Assembly: GCF_009695745.1 (NCBI RefSeq)
Contig: NZ_VUNH01000001.1
Location: 248,001-312,000 of the forward strand
Reading direction: 5' to 3'
Length of the DNA: 64,000 nt
Source: Pyramidobacter porci
GTDB lineage: Bacteria > Synergistota > Synergistia > Synergistales > Dethiosulfovibrionaceae
Both the position numbers and the translations under genes were made by a program. This document shows positions 37,905 through 46,822 of this stretch, piece after piece. Every line of letters starts with the position of its first letter. Positions within the stretch are counted from its first letter, which is position 1. Below the pieces are notes generated by a model that saw only the letters and a program-made list of their open reading frames with translations, made no database searches and was not told where the DNA came from.

Positions 37905-38453
37905 TTATTTGTCGAGAATCTCTTTTTCCTTTTTCTTGAACTCGTCGTCGACCTGGGCGATGAATTTATCGGTGGTCTTCTGCGCGTCGTCGAGCATCTT
38001 TTTGAGATCGTCCTCGGTGATCTCCGAAGCTTTCTCCTGCTTCTTGTAGGCGTCGTTGGCGTCGCGGCGGATGTTCCTCAGGGCGATTTTCGCTTCTTCG
38101 GCCGCTTTCGAAGCCATTTTGACGAATTCCTTGCGCCGCTCGCCGGTCAGTTCCGGAACGACAAGGCGGATGTTGTTCCCGTCCACGTTGGGCGTCAGGC
38201 CGATGTTGGCGGCCAGGATCGCTTTTTCGATGAGCTTGATCGCCCCCTTGTCGAACGGCGCGATGATCAGCATCCGCGCTTCGGGCACGGTGATGTTCGC
38301 CAGCTGCTTTAACGGCGTGGGCGACCCGTAATAATCGACTTTGACGCCCTCGACAAGCCCGGGATGGGCGCGCCCGGTGCGAATGCCCTGAAACTCGGAA
38401 TCAAGGTGATCGAGCACTTTTGCCATTTTTTCGTCGAGATTGAAATCCGCCAT
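37905..38453 (-). CDS. frr: Ribosome recycling factor
   Basis: It splits post-termination ribosomes together with EF-G. At 182 residues it is normal. Conserved motifs are GIRTGRAHPGLVEGVKVDYY, TPLKQLANITVPEAR, NPNVDGNNIRLVVPELT-like sequence (here LTPNVDGNNIRLVVPELTGE) and NIRRDANDAYKK. It lies 20 bases downstream of pyrH, in the standard rpsB-tsf-pyrH-frr order. Confidence 0.98.
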   Translation of the reverse strand: MADFNLDEKMAKVLDHLDSEFQGIRTGRAHPGLVEGVKVDYYGSPTPLKQLANITVPEARMLIIAPFDKGAIKLIEKAILAANIGLTPNVDGNNIRLVVPELTGERRKEFVKMASKAAEEAKIALRNIRRDANDAYKKQEKASEITEDDLKKMLDDAQKTTDKFIAQVDDEFKKKEKEILDK

Positions 38454-38473
38454 ACTGAATCCGCTCCTTTGTC

Positions 38474-39187
38474 TTATTTGGATACGATGGTGCCGATATT
38501 TTTGCCCTCGATCAGGAACGCGCGCAGGCTCCCCTCCTCGAGAACGTTGAGAACGGCGATGGGAATGCCGTTTTCCATGCAGAGGGAAAACGACGCGGCG
38601 TCCATGACCTCGATGCGGCGCTGCAGCGCGCTCATATATGAGAGTTTCTCGAACTTGACCGCGTCGGAATATTTGAAAGGATCTTTATCGTAGATGCCGT
38701 CGACCTTCGTCGCCTTGACAAGGCATTCGGCGCCGATCTCCGCCGCGCGGAGGGCGGCCGTCGTGTCGGTCGAAAAATAGGGAGAGCCCGTCCCGGCCGC
38801 GAAAATCACCACGCGGCCTTTCTCGATGTGGCGCAAAGCCCGGCGGCGGATGTAGGGCTCCGCCACCTGACGCATCTCGATCGCCGTCAGCACACGCGTC
38901 GGGATGTCGTTTTTCCGTTCCAGGACGTCCTGCAGGGCCAGGGCGTTGATGACGGTCCCCAGCATCCCCATGTAGTCGGCCTGAGAACGTTCGACCCCCT
39001 CGTCCACGGCCTGTCGGCCGCGGAAAAAATTGCCGCCGCCGACGACGAGCCCGATCTGAATGCCGTCTGCCGCCACCTGGGCGATCTGGCGGCACATCCG
39101 ATCGATAGCGCGAAAATCGAGACCAAATCCCTGGGGCCCGGCGAGGACTTCTCCTGACAGTTTCAGCAGCACACGTTTGAACTTCAT
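38474..39187 (-). CDS. pyrH: UMP kinase
   Basis: It phosphorylates UMP to UDP, and is a hexameric member of the amino-acid kinase fold. It has 237 residues. Motifs: KRVLLKLSGEVLAG at the start, IGLVVGGGNFFRG, DYMGMLGTVINALALQD, VVIFAAGTGSPYFSTDTTAA and KATKVDGIYDKDPFK. GAGGAACC lies before the ATG. It is followed by frr and separated from tsf by a terminator. Confidence 0.98.
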   Translation of the reverse strand: MKFKRVLLKLSGEVLAGPQGFGLDFRAIDRMCRQIAQVAADGIQIGLVVGGGNFFRGRQAVDEGVERSQADYMGMLGTVINALALQDVLERKNDIPTRVLTAIEMRQVAEPYIRRRALRHIEKGRVVIFAAGTGSPYFSTDTTAALRAAEIGAECLVKATKVDGIYDKDPFKYSDAVKFEKLSYMSALQRRIEVMDAASFSLCMENGIPIAVLNVLEEGSLRAFLIEGKNIGTIVSK

Positions 39188-39300
39188 GACGGTTCCTCCT
39201 CATCGCTTCGCAATCCACGCTCACATCCACCGCATCCCACGCAGCTTGATTTTAACATAAATCATCAAAAGAGCGAAACTTTCACAATAAAACCGCACAT

Positions 39301-39334
39301 AAAAAGGCACAGAGCTCATCAGGAACTCTGTGCC
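39301..39334 (-). terminator. Terminator after rpsB-tsf
   Basis: On the minus strand GGCACAGAG pairs with CTCTGTGCC, followed by T5. It lies 12 bases after the tsf stop, so pyrH-frr probably has its own promoter. Confidence 0.88.
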
Positions 39335-39346
39335 CCCCAATACATA

Positions 39347-39940
39347 CTATTCCCCGATGGAGAAGCGGGAAAAACGGCGCACCTTCATGTTTTCGCCCAT
39401 TTTGGCGATCAGGGCGACGATGAGGTCGTTGATCTTCTTGTCTCCGTCGCGGATCCACGCCTGCTCGAGCAGACAGGTCTGCTCGTAGTACTTGCGGACC
39501 TTGCCTTCGAGAATCTTGTCGAGGCGATCGGCGGGTTTGCCTTCGGCGATCAGCTGCTCGCGGTAGATGTTCTTCTCGCGTTCGAGAACGTCGGCAGGCA
39601 CGTCCTCCGGAGTCACATAGACGGGATTGGCCGCGGCGATCTGCATGGCGATGTCGTGCCCCAGCTGCTGAAACTCCTCGGTCTTGGCGACGAAGTCGGT
39701 CTCGCAGTCGAGCTCCACCATCACGCCGACCTTGCCGGTGTTGTGAATGTAGGAGAAAATGCGGCCGTCCTTGGCGTTGCGGTCGGCCTTCTTGGCTGCC
39801 TTGGCAAGCCCCTTCTCGCGAAGAAAGTCGATCGCTTTCTCGGCGTCGCCGTTGCACTCGACCAAAGCTTTTTTGCAGTCCATCATCCCGCAGCCGGTAC
39901 GATCACGAAGTTCTTTAACAGCAGCAGCAGTAATTTCCAT
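39347..39940 (-). CDS. tsf: Elongation factor Ts (short form)
   Basis: The guanine-nucleotide exchange factor of EF-Tu. At 197 residues it is the short form (E. coli has 283), as in Thermus and many anaerobes, and lacks the second core subdomain. Conserved motifs: VKELRDRTGCGMMDCKKAL, AIDFLREKGLAKA, NTGKVGVMVELDCETDFVAK and DIAMQIAAANPVYV. GGAGG lies 9 bases before the ATG. It is the second gene of the rpsB-tsf operon, 20 bases after rpsB. Confidence 0.97.
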   Translation of the reverse strand: MEITAAAVKELRDRTGCGMMDCKKALVECNGDAEKAIDFLREKGLAKAAKKADRNAKDGRIFSYIHNTGKVGVMVELDCETDFVAKTEEFQQLGHDIAMQIAAANPVYVTPEDVPADVLEREKNIYREQLIAEGKPADRLDKILEGKVRKYYEQTCLLEQAWIRDGDKKINDLIVALIAKMGENMKVRRFSRFSIGE

Positions 39941-39960
39941 TATGGCGACCTCCTTCGGAA

Positions 39961-40776
39961 CTATTCGTCGTTGCCTTCGGCGGTAACTTCGCCGTAGGCC
40001 TCCGTCAGCTTCTCCTTCATATCGAGGATGGAAGCGTCGCTGGCGGCGGTCTCGTCGGCATCCGGAAGCTGAACGTCAGACACCGCGCCGTCTTCTCCGC
40101 CGCGGCCTTCGATCACGGCATTCGCCATCAGGCCGCAGATCAGTTTGATGGCGCGAATAGCGTCGTCGTTGCCGGGAATGGGATAATCGATCATTTCCGG
40201 ATCGCAGTTCGTATCGACGATGGAAATGACCGGGACGTGAAGTTTGCGCGCTTCCATGACGGCGATGTCCTCGCGGCGGGGATCAATGACGAAGAGCGCG
40301 TCGGGAAGAGCGCGCATCTCCCTGATGCCGAGCAGATATTTCTCGAGCTTGGCCAGTTCCTTGCGGAACAGGGAAATCTCCTTCTTGGTATAGTCGCCCC
40401 AATCGTTGTCGGCTTCGTGTTTCTCAAGCTCGATCATGCGCTGCACGCGCTTGCGGATCGTGGCGAAGTTGGTCATCAGGCCGCCCAGCCAGCGCTGATT
40501 GATATAGAACTGGCCGCAGCGCTGCGCCTCTTCGCGGATCGTGTCCTGCGCCTGGCGCTTCGTGCCGACGAAGAGCACCGAACCGCCGTCCTTGGCCACG
40601 GAACGGACGAAATCATACGCCTTCTCGAGGCCTTTGACGGTCTTCTGCAGGTCGATGATGTACACGCCGTTGCGCTCCGTGAAGATGTAAGGCTTCATCT
40701 TCGGATTCCAGCGGCGCGTCTGATGTCCGAAGTGGACACCGCACTCAAGAAGCTGCTTCATGCTGACAACTGACAT
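39961..40776 (-). CDS. rpsB: 30S ribosomal protein S2
   Basis: A 271-residue small-subunit protein. Motifs: [61 protein letters not shown] and [12 protein letters not shown]. The acidic C-terminal tail (after about residue 225) is longer than in many species. First in the rpsB-tsf operon, with GAGGAGGAA upstream. Confidence 0.98.
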   Translation of the reverse strand: MSVVSMKQLLECGVHFGHQTRRWNPKMKPYIFTERNGVYIIDLQKTVKGLEKAYDFVRSVAKDGGSVLFVGTKRQAQDTIREEAQRCGQFYINQRWLGGLMTNFATIRKRVQRMIELEKHEADNDWGDYTKKEISLFRKELAKLEKYLLGIREMRALPDALFVIDPRREDIAVMEARKLHVPVISIVDTNCDPEMIDYPIPGNDDAIRAIKLICGLMANAVIEGRGGEDGAVSDVQLPDADETAASDASILDMKEKLTEAYGEVTAEGNDE

Positions 40777-40880
40777 TCCAAAATTCCTCCTCGGTTATCC
40801 TCCACCGTATTCCAGCAGGCTTGGGACCCTCTCGCGAAGGCACCGCCCTCAGCCCTCGTACGGTGTGCGTTTTTAAAAAC
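40777..40880 (-). promoter_or_regulatory. rpsB leader, possible autoregulatory structure
   Basis: Transcription from the promoter at 40887-40914 gives a leader of about 100 bases before rpsB. It is GC-rich, with GCAC...GGTGC and GGG...CCC pairings around 40805-40870. S2 is known to repress its own operon in other bacteria, so this may be the binding site. I cannot match it to a specific rpsB-leader consensus. Confidence 0.35.
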
Positions 40881-40886
40881 CGATTC

Positions 40887-40914
40887 ATTATACCATACCG
40901 TTCCGCCATTGCAA
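40887..40914 (-). promoter_or_regulatory. Sigma-70 promoter of rpsB-tsf
   Basis: On the minus strand: TTGCAA (40914-40909), a 16-base spacer and a perfect TATAAT (40892-40887). Confidence 0.65.
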
Positions 40915-40962
40915 GAGCTCATGCTTCCGCGTCAGCGATCGCGCCGGGATGAATTTTTCCAC

Positions 40963-41015
40963 TTGACGTGCGGCTCCCTTCATGTGATACATTGAAGTCG
41001 CGAGATCATATCACA
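40963..41015 (+). promoter_or_regulatory. Weak promoter and inverted repeat before the aldo/keto reductase
   Basis: TTGACG (40963-40968), 17 bases and GATACA (40986-40991) form a possible promoter. An inverted repeat TGTGATA (40983-40989) / TATCACA (41009-41015) overlaps the -10 and the expected transcription start. It could be an operator or a hairpin at the mRNA 5' end. Confidence 0.3.
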
Positions 41016-41042
41016 CGTCAGAGTCTACATGGGGAGTTCGCC

Positions 41043-42191
41043 ATGGAATACAGACCTCTCGGACGCACCGGGCTTTCCGTCAGCGCGATCGCGTTGGGAT
41101 GCGAAGGCTTCACGGACAAAAGTCCGGAAGCCGTAAGGAAAGATTTTGACTACGCGCAGGATTTGGGAATCAACTTTTTCGACTGCTATTCTTCCGATCC
41201 GCAGCTCCGCTCCGCTTTTGGGGAGGCGCTGCGAGGGCGCCGGGAAAAATTCATCGTCCAGGGGCACGTTTGCTCTGTCTGGGAAAACGGTCAATACCTG
41301 CGCACGCGTGATCCCGTCAGAACGGAGAGCGCTTTTCGGGATTTGCTGAGGCGCCTGGGGACGGATTATATCGACGTCGGCATGATCCATTATGTCGACG
41401 CGGAAGACGACTTTCGCGCGGTGTTCGACGGCGAGATCATTCAATACGCTCGGCGATTGAAGGAGAGGGGGCAGATCCGCTTCCTCGGACTGAGCAGCCA
41501 CAATCCGCACGTCGCGTCGCTGGCCGTTGGAACGGGGCTGATCGACGTCCTGCTGTTTGCCGTCAATCCCTGCTACGACATGCAGCCTGCCGGCGAAAGC
41601 GTAGAGGATCTCTGGGCCGATGAAAGCTATGGGAAAGATCTGCACAACGTGGATCCGGAACGTGAAAGTCTTTATGAACTGTGCGCGCGCCGCGGCGTGG
41701 GGATCGACGTCATGAAAACCTACGGCGGCGGCGACCTGCTCAGCGAGCGGAATTCGCCTTTCGGGCGCGCCTTCACGCCAGTGCAGTGCATCGAATACGT
41801 TTTGACTCGTCCTGCCGTGGCCGCCGTCATGATCGGCTGCAGGACGCAGGCGGAGATCCGCGCCGCCGTCGACTGGTGCGCGGCGACGCCGCAGCAGCGG
41901 GATTACGTGTCTGTCATGCAGGGGCTGACGCGTTTTTCCTGGCAGGGGCACTGTATGTATTGCGGCCACTGTGCTCCGTGCCCCAAAGGCATCAGCGTCG
42001 CTGCCGTCAATAAATTCCTCAACCTTGCCAAAGCGCAGAAGCAGATTCCGGAAACGGTGCGCGAGCACTATGCTCTGCTGCCTCACCACGCCTGCGAATG
42101 CATTGCCTGCGGCCGCTGCGAGAAACGCTGTCCCTTCGGAGTTCCGATCATCGATGCCATGAAGGAAGCTTTTTCGCTGTTCGGCTGCTAG
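41043..42191 (+). CDS. Aldo/keto reductase with C-terminal 2x[4Fe-4S] ferredoxin domain
   Basis: A 382-residue protein: an AKR-fold TIM barrel (about 1-290) followed by a ferredoxin-like tail. The tail has CMYCGHCAPCP (Cys304, 307, 310, 313) and CIACGRCEKRCP (Cys353, 356, 359, 363), enough for two 4Fe-4S clusters. The AKR start (YRPLGRTGLSVSAIALG) and LRRLGTDYIDVGMIHYVD are family-like. The segment where AKRs carry the catalytic lysine reads KFIVQGHV instead of xxIATKV, so normal NADPH-dependent carbonyl reduction is doubtful. Ferredoxin-linked electron transfer is a reasonable inference; the substrate is unknown. The ATG at 41043 follows GGGGAG. Confidence 0.88.
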   Translation: MEYRPLGRTGLSVSAIALGCEGFTDKSPEAVRKDFDYAQDLGINFFDCYSSDPQLRSAFGEALRGRREKFIVQGHVCSVWENGQYLRTRDPVRTESAFRDLLRRLGTDYIDVGMIHYVDAEDDFRAVFDGEIIQYARRLKERGQIRFLGLSSHNPHVASLAVGTGLIDVLLFAVNPCYDMQPAGESVEDLWADESYGKDLHNVDPERESLYELCARRGVGIDVMKTYGGGDLLSERNSPFGRAFTPVQCIEYVLTRPAVAAVMIGCRTQAEIRAAVDWCAATPQQRDYVSVMQGLTRFSWQGHCMYCGHCAPCPKGISVAAVNKFLNLAKAQKQIPETVREHYALLPHHACECIACGRCEKRCPFGVPIIDAMKEAFSLFGC

Positions 42192-42217
42192 ACCGCGCGG
42201 CATGGGGATCCCCGGCG

Positions 42218-42283
42218 TTCAAAGAGCGCAAAAAAACAGGCGGCTGAGAGATTCAGCCGCCTGTTTTTTTTGCGCTCTTTGAA
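42218..42283. terminator. Long bidirectional terminator hairpin
   Basis: Thirty-base arms (42218-42247 with 42253-42283) pair almost perfectly: TTCAAAGAGCGC, an A7/T8 tract and CAGGCGGCTGA around a 5-base loop, with one bulged base. It separates the convergent aldo/keto reductase and PpsR-like genes and ends 4 bases from the end of the latter. Confidence 0.9.
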
Positions 42284-42286
42284 AAT

Positions 42287-43093
42287 TTACAGCATCTTCA
42301 AATCTTCGAGGATATTGCGCGCCAGCTCTTCATAGGAATGATCCGTACTGTCGTAAATGCGGCACTGGAGCTTTTCCATCAAAGAACGGGCGTCGTCCAG
42401 TTCCGCCCTGATCTTGTCGATATCGGCATATGCCGCTTTCTGCGGATCGAGGCCCATGGCGACGATCCGTTCGCAGCGGAGCTCTCTTAAGCGCTCAGCC
42501 GAGATCAGGAGCCCGACCCTCTTTTCCACGCTCACATTCCAGATGCGGGAATCGGGAGCGATGCCGGGCAGCAAGGGAACGTTCGAGACGGCGTACCCTT
42601 TCAGGGCAAGCCAGATCGAGAGGGGCGTTTTTCCGGCACGGGACACGCCGAACAAAACGATGTCAGCGGCGGTCATCAGCTCGGGGGATTGTCCATCGTC
42701 GCACCGGAGCGTAAATTCGATGGCCTTGACACGACGCAGGTAATCGCCGTCGACGCGGCGGTTCACTCCCGGGCGCTGCATGGGCTGCCGCCCCGTGAGG
42801 CGGCAGATCTCTTCGACCAGGGGGCCCATCATGGACACATAGCCCAAGTTGTACTTTTTCGCGTCGGCAATCAACGCCGCCAACACGTCGGTTTTGACCA
42901 GAGTGCTGACGATCAGGTGGCCGCCGCGCCGATAAAAATCGCCGGCGATCCCGTGAACCTGAGCGACTTCGCGAACCGAACGATGGCGCTCGATCGTCAC
43001 GTCAAGGTCATCGAATTGAGCCAGCGCCGCGTGGAGCATGCTTTCGGCAGTCTCTCCTGTTGAATCGGAAACGATGGAAACACGTAATGTCAT
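42287..43093 (-). CDS. Pyruvate,phosphate dikinase (or PEP synthase) regulatory kinase-phosphorylase
   Basis: A 268-residue DUF299 family protein, a bifunctional serine/threonine kinase and pyrophosphorylase that switches PPDK or PEP synthetase off and on. The N-terminus is VSIVSDSTGETAESML. The P-loop GVSRAGKTPLSIWLA is near residue 150. Other motifs are GPLVEEICRLTGR and MGLDPQKAAYADIDKI. Whether the target is PPDK or PEP synthase cannot be told from the sequence, and neither is in the window. It follows glyS closely in the same direction. Confidence 0.92.
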   Translation of the reverse strand: MTLRVSIVSDSTGETAESMLHAALAQFDDLDVTIERHRSVREVAQVHGIAGDFYRRGGHLIVSTLVKTDVLAALIADAKKYNLGYVSMMGPLVEEICRLTGRQPMQRPGVNRRVDGDYLRRVKAIEFTLRCDDGQSPELMTAADIVLFGVSRAGKTPLSIWLALKGYAVSNVPLLPGIAPDSRIWNVSVEKRVGLLISAERLRELRCERIVAMGLDPQKAAYADIDKIRAELDDARSLMEKLQCRIYDSTDHSYEELARNILEDLKML

Positions 43094-43109
43094 AAAAATG
43101 CCTTTCAGT

Positions 43110-45167
43110 CTATTTGACTTTGCTGAGATCCCCGACGCGCATAAAGAGATTCTGACAATGGGACAACAGCGCGAGACGGTTGGCGCGAACGGCCACGTCC
43201 TCGTCCATGACCATCACGTCGTCGAAGAAGGCCGAAACGGCCGGGGAAAGCTGGGCCAGGACGTTCATCAGCCCGTTCCAGTCGCTTTTCCGCAGAGCGG
43301 CTTCCACTGGTTTTTCCGCCTCGTTCACGGCCGCATAAAGATCCTTTTCGGCATCCTTGACAAAAAGCGAAGGATTCACGGAACTCGAGACGCCCTCTGC
43401 CTTCGTCAGGATGTTCTTCACCCGCACCGCGGAATTGACCAGCTTCGTGAACCAGTCTTCCTGTTTCACCTCCGTGAACGCGCCCAGCAAATAAAGCGTC
43501 TGCAGGGGACGGGAGCCTGTCACGGAGAGCGCCAGTTCGATCAGTTCGTGGCCGTATTCTTTTTCCTTGAGCTGAATGAGCGTACGCTGCCTTACGAACT
43601 CCAGCAGCGAGCCCAAAGCCTCGCCGCCAACTTCGAGGTCCTGGGCGATGAAAGCGAGCAGCGCCTCCAGATCGAGGTCGAGGCGAAGCCCCCAGAGGAT
43701 CTCGTTGATGCAGCGGATGGCGCGGCGAAGGCCGTAAGGATCCTGCGACCCCGTCGGCTGGAACCCCAGCTTGTAGGCTCCGAGCATGTTGAAGGCCCGT
43801 TCGGCAATCCCCACGACGGCGCCGATCACGTCGGAAGGAAGTTCGTTTCCCGCCGCGGTCGGCATGTACTGCTCGGCGATGGCCTTGGCAACCCGCGGAT
43901 CCTCTCCGTTTTTCAGGGCGTATTCGCGGCCCATGATCCCCTGGAGTTCGGAAAATTCGCCGACCATGCCGGTGACAAGATCCGTTTTCGAGAGGTAGGC
44001 CGCGCGTTCGACCAGCTTTGCGTCGTCCTTGTTGCCGAGGAGGTCGCAAATCTTCCGGGAGATCTTGACCATTTTCATGGTCTTGTCGTAAACGGAACCC
44101 AGCTTCTCCTGATAGATGACGTTTTTAAGGTCTTCGACCCGCGCCGAGAGGGGGCGTTTCAGATCTTCCTTCCAGAAGAAAACGGCGTCTTCCAAACGGG
44201 CGCGCAGAACCCGTTCATTTCCTTCCCGAACCAGCTCCATATTGGGAATCAGATTGTTGCTGACGCCGACAAAGCAGGGCATCAATTTGCCGCTGTGGTC
44301 GTGAACGGCAAAATATTTCTGGTTGTCTTTCATCGAGGTCGTCAGGACTTCTTCGGGGATCTCCAGATACTTGCGGTCAAACGAGCCGTAAAAGGGCACG
44401 GGATACTCGACGAGATAAAGATTTTCCTGAACCAGTGAGGGATCGAGCTCGACGACGCCGTCAAGCTCTTTTTCGATGCCGGCGATGGCGGCGCGCATTT
44501 TCTCCTCGCGCTTCTTCTGATCGACGATGACCCAGTTGTCGTACATGACGGTCAGATAGTCGTCGCTCGACTCGATCTCCACGGAAGGCGCTCCCATGAA
44601 ACGATGTCCGCAACTGGTCCGGCCGCTTTTCATGCCGTTCAGCTCGAACTCGACGACTTTCGCTCCGATCAGGCAGAGCAGCCAGCGGATCGGGCGGGCA
44701 AAGCGGACGGTCGAGTCGTACCAGTACATGTTTTTGGGAAAAACGATACGGGAGATGATGTGCTTCATCATGTCCGGAAGCAGGGCGTCCGCGGCGCCGC
44801 CCCTGTGATTGATGACGGCGAACGCATAATCCACGCCGTTGACGTTGCGGCTTTCAAGCTGTTCGACGGCAATGCCTTTGCTTTTGGCAAAACCTTCTGC
44901 CGCACGAGTCGGCGTTCCCGTGCCGTCGAAGGCGGATTTCCACGCCGGCCCTTTGTGCTCTTCGGAAAGGTCCTCCTGACGTTCCGCAACGGAACGAACC
45001 AGCAGCACGAGGCGGCGGGGAGTGCCCATCACCTCTATGCGCCCATGCCCGAGACGCTGCGCGGCAAACTCTTCCTCGGCGTATTGAGCAATGTCGCGCA
45101 AGGCGCTTGGCATAAAACGGGACGGTATCTCTTCCGTTCCAATCTCCAGAATCAGATCTCTTTCCAT
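43110..45167 (-). CDS. glyS: Glycyl-tRNA synthetase beta subunit
   Basis: The 685-residue tRNA-binding subunit of the alpha2beta2 glycyl-tRNA synthetase. It starts with MERDLILEIGTEEIPSRFM, the family N-terminus, and has HRFMGAPSVEIES, EYPVPFYGSFD, SMKDNQKYFAVHD, GVSNNL and SQDPYGLRRAIRC (HD-like domain region). The C-terminus resembles the arginyl-tRNA anticodon-binding fold (FFDDVMVMDEDVAVRANRL). The ATG at 45167 is preferred with GGGGGA upstream. It lies 14 bases after glyQ. Confidence 0.97.
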   Translation of the reverse strand: MERDLILEIGTEEIPSRFMPSALRDIAQYAEEEFAAQRLGHGRIEVMGTPRRLVLLVRSVAERQEDLSEEHKGPAWKSAFDGTGTPTRAAEGFAKSKGIAVEQLESRNVNGVDYAFAVINHRGGAADALLPDMMKHIISRIVFPKNMYWYDSTVRFARPIRWLLCLIGAKVVEFELNGMKSGRTSCGHRFMGAPSVEIESSDDYLTVMYDNWVIVDQKKREEKMRAAIAGIEKELDGVVELDPSLVQENLYLVEYPVPFYGSFDRKYLEIPEEVLTTSMKDNQKYFAVHDHSGKLMPCFVGVSNNLIPNMELVREGNERVLRARLEDAVFFWKEDLKRPLSARVEDLKNVIYQEKLGSVYDKTMKMVKISRKICDLLGNKDDAKLVERAAYLSKTDLVTGMVGEFSELQGIMGREYALKNGEDPRVAKAIAEQYMPTAAGNELPSDVIGAVVGIAERAFNMLGAYKLGFQPTGSQDPYGLRRAIRCINEILWGLRLDLDLEALLAFIAQDLEVGGEALGSLLEFVRQRTLIQLKEKEYGHELIELALSVTGSRPLQTLYLLGAFTEVKQEDWFTKLVNSAVRVKNILTKAEGVSSSVNPSLFVKDAEKDLYAAVNEAEKPVEAALRKSDWNGLMNVLAQLSPAVSAFFDDVMVMDEDVAVRANRLALLSHCQNLFMRVGDLSKVK

Positions 45168-45181
45168 CGGTCCGTCCCCCT

Positions 45182-46054
45182 TTAAAATTTTTTCATGAGC
45201 GGATAGCCCATGTCTTTCCGTTGCTGGGCATAGGCTGAGCAGCACTTCGACGCAATGGCGCGGATGCGCGACACATACCCCGTGCGCTGCGTGACGCTGA
45301 TCGCGCCGCGGGCGTCGAGAAGATTGAAAATCTGCGAGCACTTCAGCACGCAGTCCCAGGCGGGCAGAACCAACGCCTGATCGGCAAGGCGCAGGCTTTC
45401 CTTCTCATACAGGGAAAATATTTCCGCAAGCATGGCGACGTCGGCCACCTCGAAGTTATATATGGAGTTCTCGACTTCTCCCTGATGATGGACATCGCCA
45501 TAGGTCACTTTGTCGTTCCACTTCAAATCGTAAACGTTGTCGGCCTTTTGGACGAACATGGCGATGCGTTCAAGGCCGTACGTTATTTCTGCGGGCACCG
45601 CTTCCATATCGACGCCGCCGACCTGCTGGAAATAGGTGAACTGAGTCACTTCCATGCCGTCGAGCCAGACTTCCCAGCCGAGTCCCCAGGCGCCGATCGC
45701 CGCAGACTCCCAATCGTCCTCGACAAAACGGATATCATGCTCGCGGGGGTCGATCCCCAGCGCGGCAAGGCTGTTGATGTAAAGCGCCTGGATGTTCTCC
45801 GGCGCCGGCTTCATGATCACCTGGAACTGGTAATAATGCTGCAGGCGGTTGGGGTTGTCGCCGTAACGCCCATCCGCCGGACGGCGGGACGGCTGCACAT
45901 AAGCGACGTTCCAGGGTTCGGGACCGATGACCCGAAGCGACGTAGCCGGATGCATCGTACCGGCCCCGACCTCGATGTCGTAGGGCTGCTGAACGATGCA
46001 TCCCTGATCCGCCCAATAGCGTTGCAATCTCAGCATGATATCCTGAAAATTCAT
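45182..46054 (-). CDS. glyQ: Glycyl-tRNA synthetase alpha subunit
   Basis: The 290-residue catalytic subunit of tetrameric glycyl-tRNA synthetase. Conserved motifs are [62 protein letters not shown] and [18 protein letters not shown]. The ATG at 46054 follows GGAGG at a proper distance and begins at [11 protein letters not shown]; the more upstream in-frame start adds six residues. The heterotetrameric enzyme is typical of most bacteria other than Actinobacteria, many Firmicutes and Thermus. Confidence 0.97.
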   Translation of the reverse strand: MNFQDIMLRLQRYWADQGCIVQQPYDIEVGAGTMHPATSLRVIGPEPWNVAYVQPSRRPADGRYGDNPNRLQHYYQFQVIMKPAPENIQALYINSLAALGIDPREHDIRFVEDDWESAAIGAWGLGWEVWLDGMEVTQFTYFQQVGGVDMEAVPAEITYGLERIAMFVQKADNVYDLKWNDKVTYGDVHHQGEVENSIYNFEVADVAMLAEIFSLYEKESLRLADQALVLPAWDCVLKCSQIFNLLDARGAISVTQRTGYVSRIRAIASKCCSAYAQQRKDMGYPLMKKF

Positions 46055-46078
46055 TCCACACGCGACCTCCAATTCAAA

Positions 46079-46822
46079 CTATCGATTATCATCAAGGTTT
46101 TTCACAAAGAGTTGCTGGACGTTTCGAGCCTGTTCCAACAATTTCGATGTGCTGTTCTCCGGTACAAAGCTTTTCGAAAGGGCGTAAGCCGCGAATTCAT
46201 CGATGTCCAGCGGGTTCTGTCCGTGGGCGCAGTCCGCACAGACAAAGGTCCCCTCCCGCCAGACGGCGCGTCCGCCCAAAGGCTTTCCACAAATGCTGCA
46301 GGAGTGCAGATCAGGCGCGATCCCCCAGCTGAGGAGCCAGCGCCATAAAAAACGCGCATCGAGCAGTTCCGACGCGGCTCCTTCGCTCAGCGCCTTCAAC
46401 GCCCAATAGAAGAGAGCCAGCAAATCGTCGTAGGGATACCCGGGAATCAAGTGCCGTTCGAACATCTTCGCCCAGCGGACAGCCTGGATCACGGCCCGCG
46501 GATAGCGTCGCAGCGCCCAGAAGTCCTCGGTGACCTCGATTTCCTTCAGATATGTTTTTCTTTTTGACTGATAAAGCTGGTAATGTCCCCAGACAAAAGG
46601 CTCCAAGGCGCCGCCGAAACGCATCGAGCCTTTCGAGGCTCCGGGAACGTACACCCAGTTCGTGCCGGCGCTTTTTAAAAACAACAATACGGCGACGTCT
46701 CCCTCCATGTAGTTTCCGCGCCGCAGCACGACGCCCGTCCGCTTGATGAGACGCTGAGACGTCTCCTCCGGGAGGTCTATTCGTATCCCAGTCTTTTCAA
46801 TTCCTTTTCCGAGTCTCTCCAT
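46079..46822 (-). CDS. recO: DNA repair protein RecO
   Basis: A recombination mediator that loads RecA in the RecFOR pathway, 247 residues. An N-terminal OB fold is followed by a helical domain with a C4 zinc-finger-like motif, CSICGKPLGGRA and FVCADCAHG. The ATG at 46822 overlaps the end of era by 46 bases; it is 20 residues upstream of the usual RecO start (KRTGVVLRRGNYMEGDVAV). A downstream start is possible but has only unusual initiation codons. Assignment rests on length, zinc motif and the era-recO linkage, which is common. Confidence 0.85.
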   Translation of the reverse strand: MERLGKGIEKTGIRIDLPEETSQRLIKRTGVVLRRGNYMEGDVAVLLFLKSAGTNWVYVPGASKGSMRFGGALEPFVWGHYQLYQSKRKTYLKEIEVTEDFWALRRYPRAVIQAVRWAKMFERHLIPGYPYDDLLALFYWALKALSEGAASELLDARFLWRWLLSWGIAPDLHSCSICGKPLGGRAVWREGTFVCADCAHGQNPLDIDEFAAYALSKSFVPENSTSKLLEQARNVQQLFVKNLDDNR

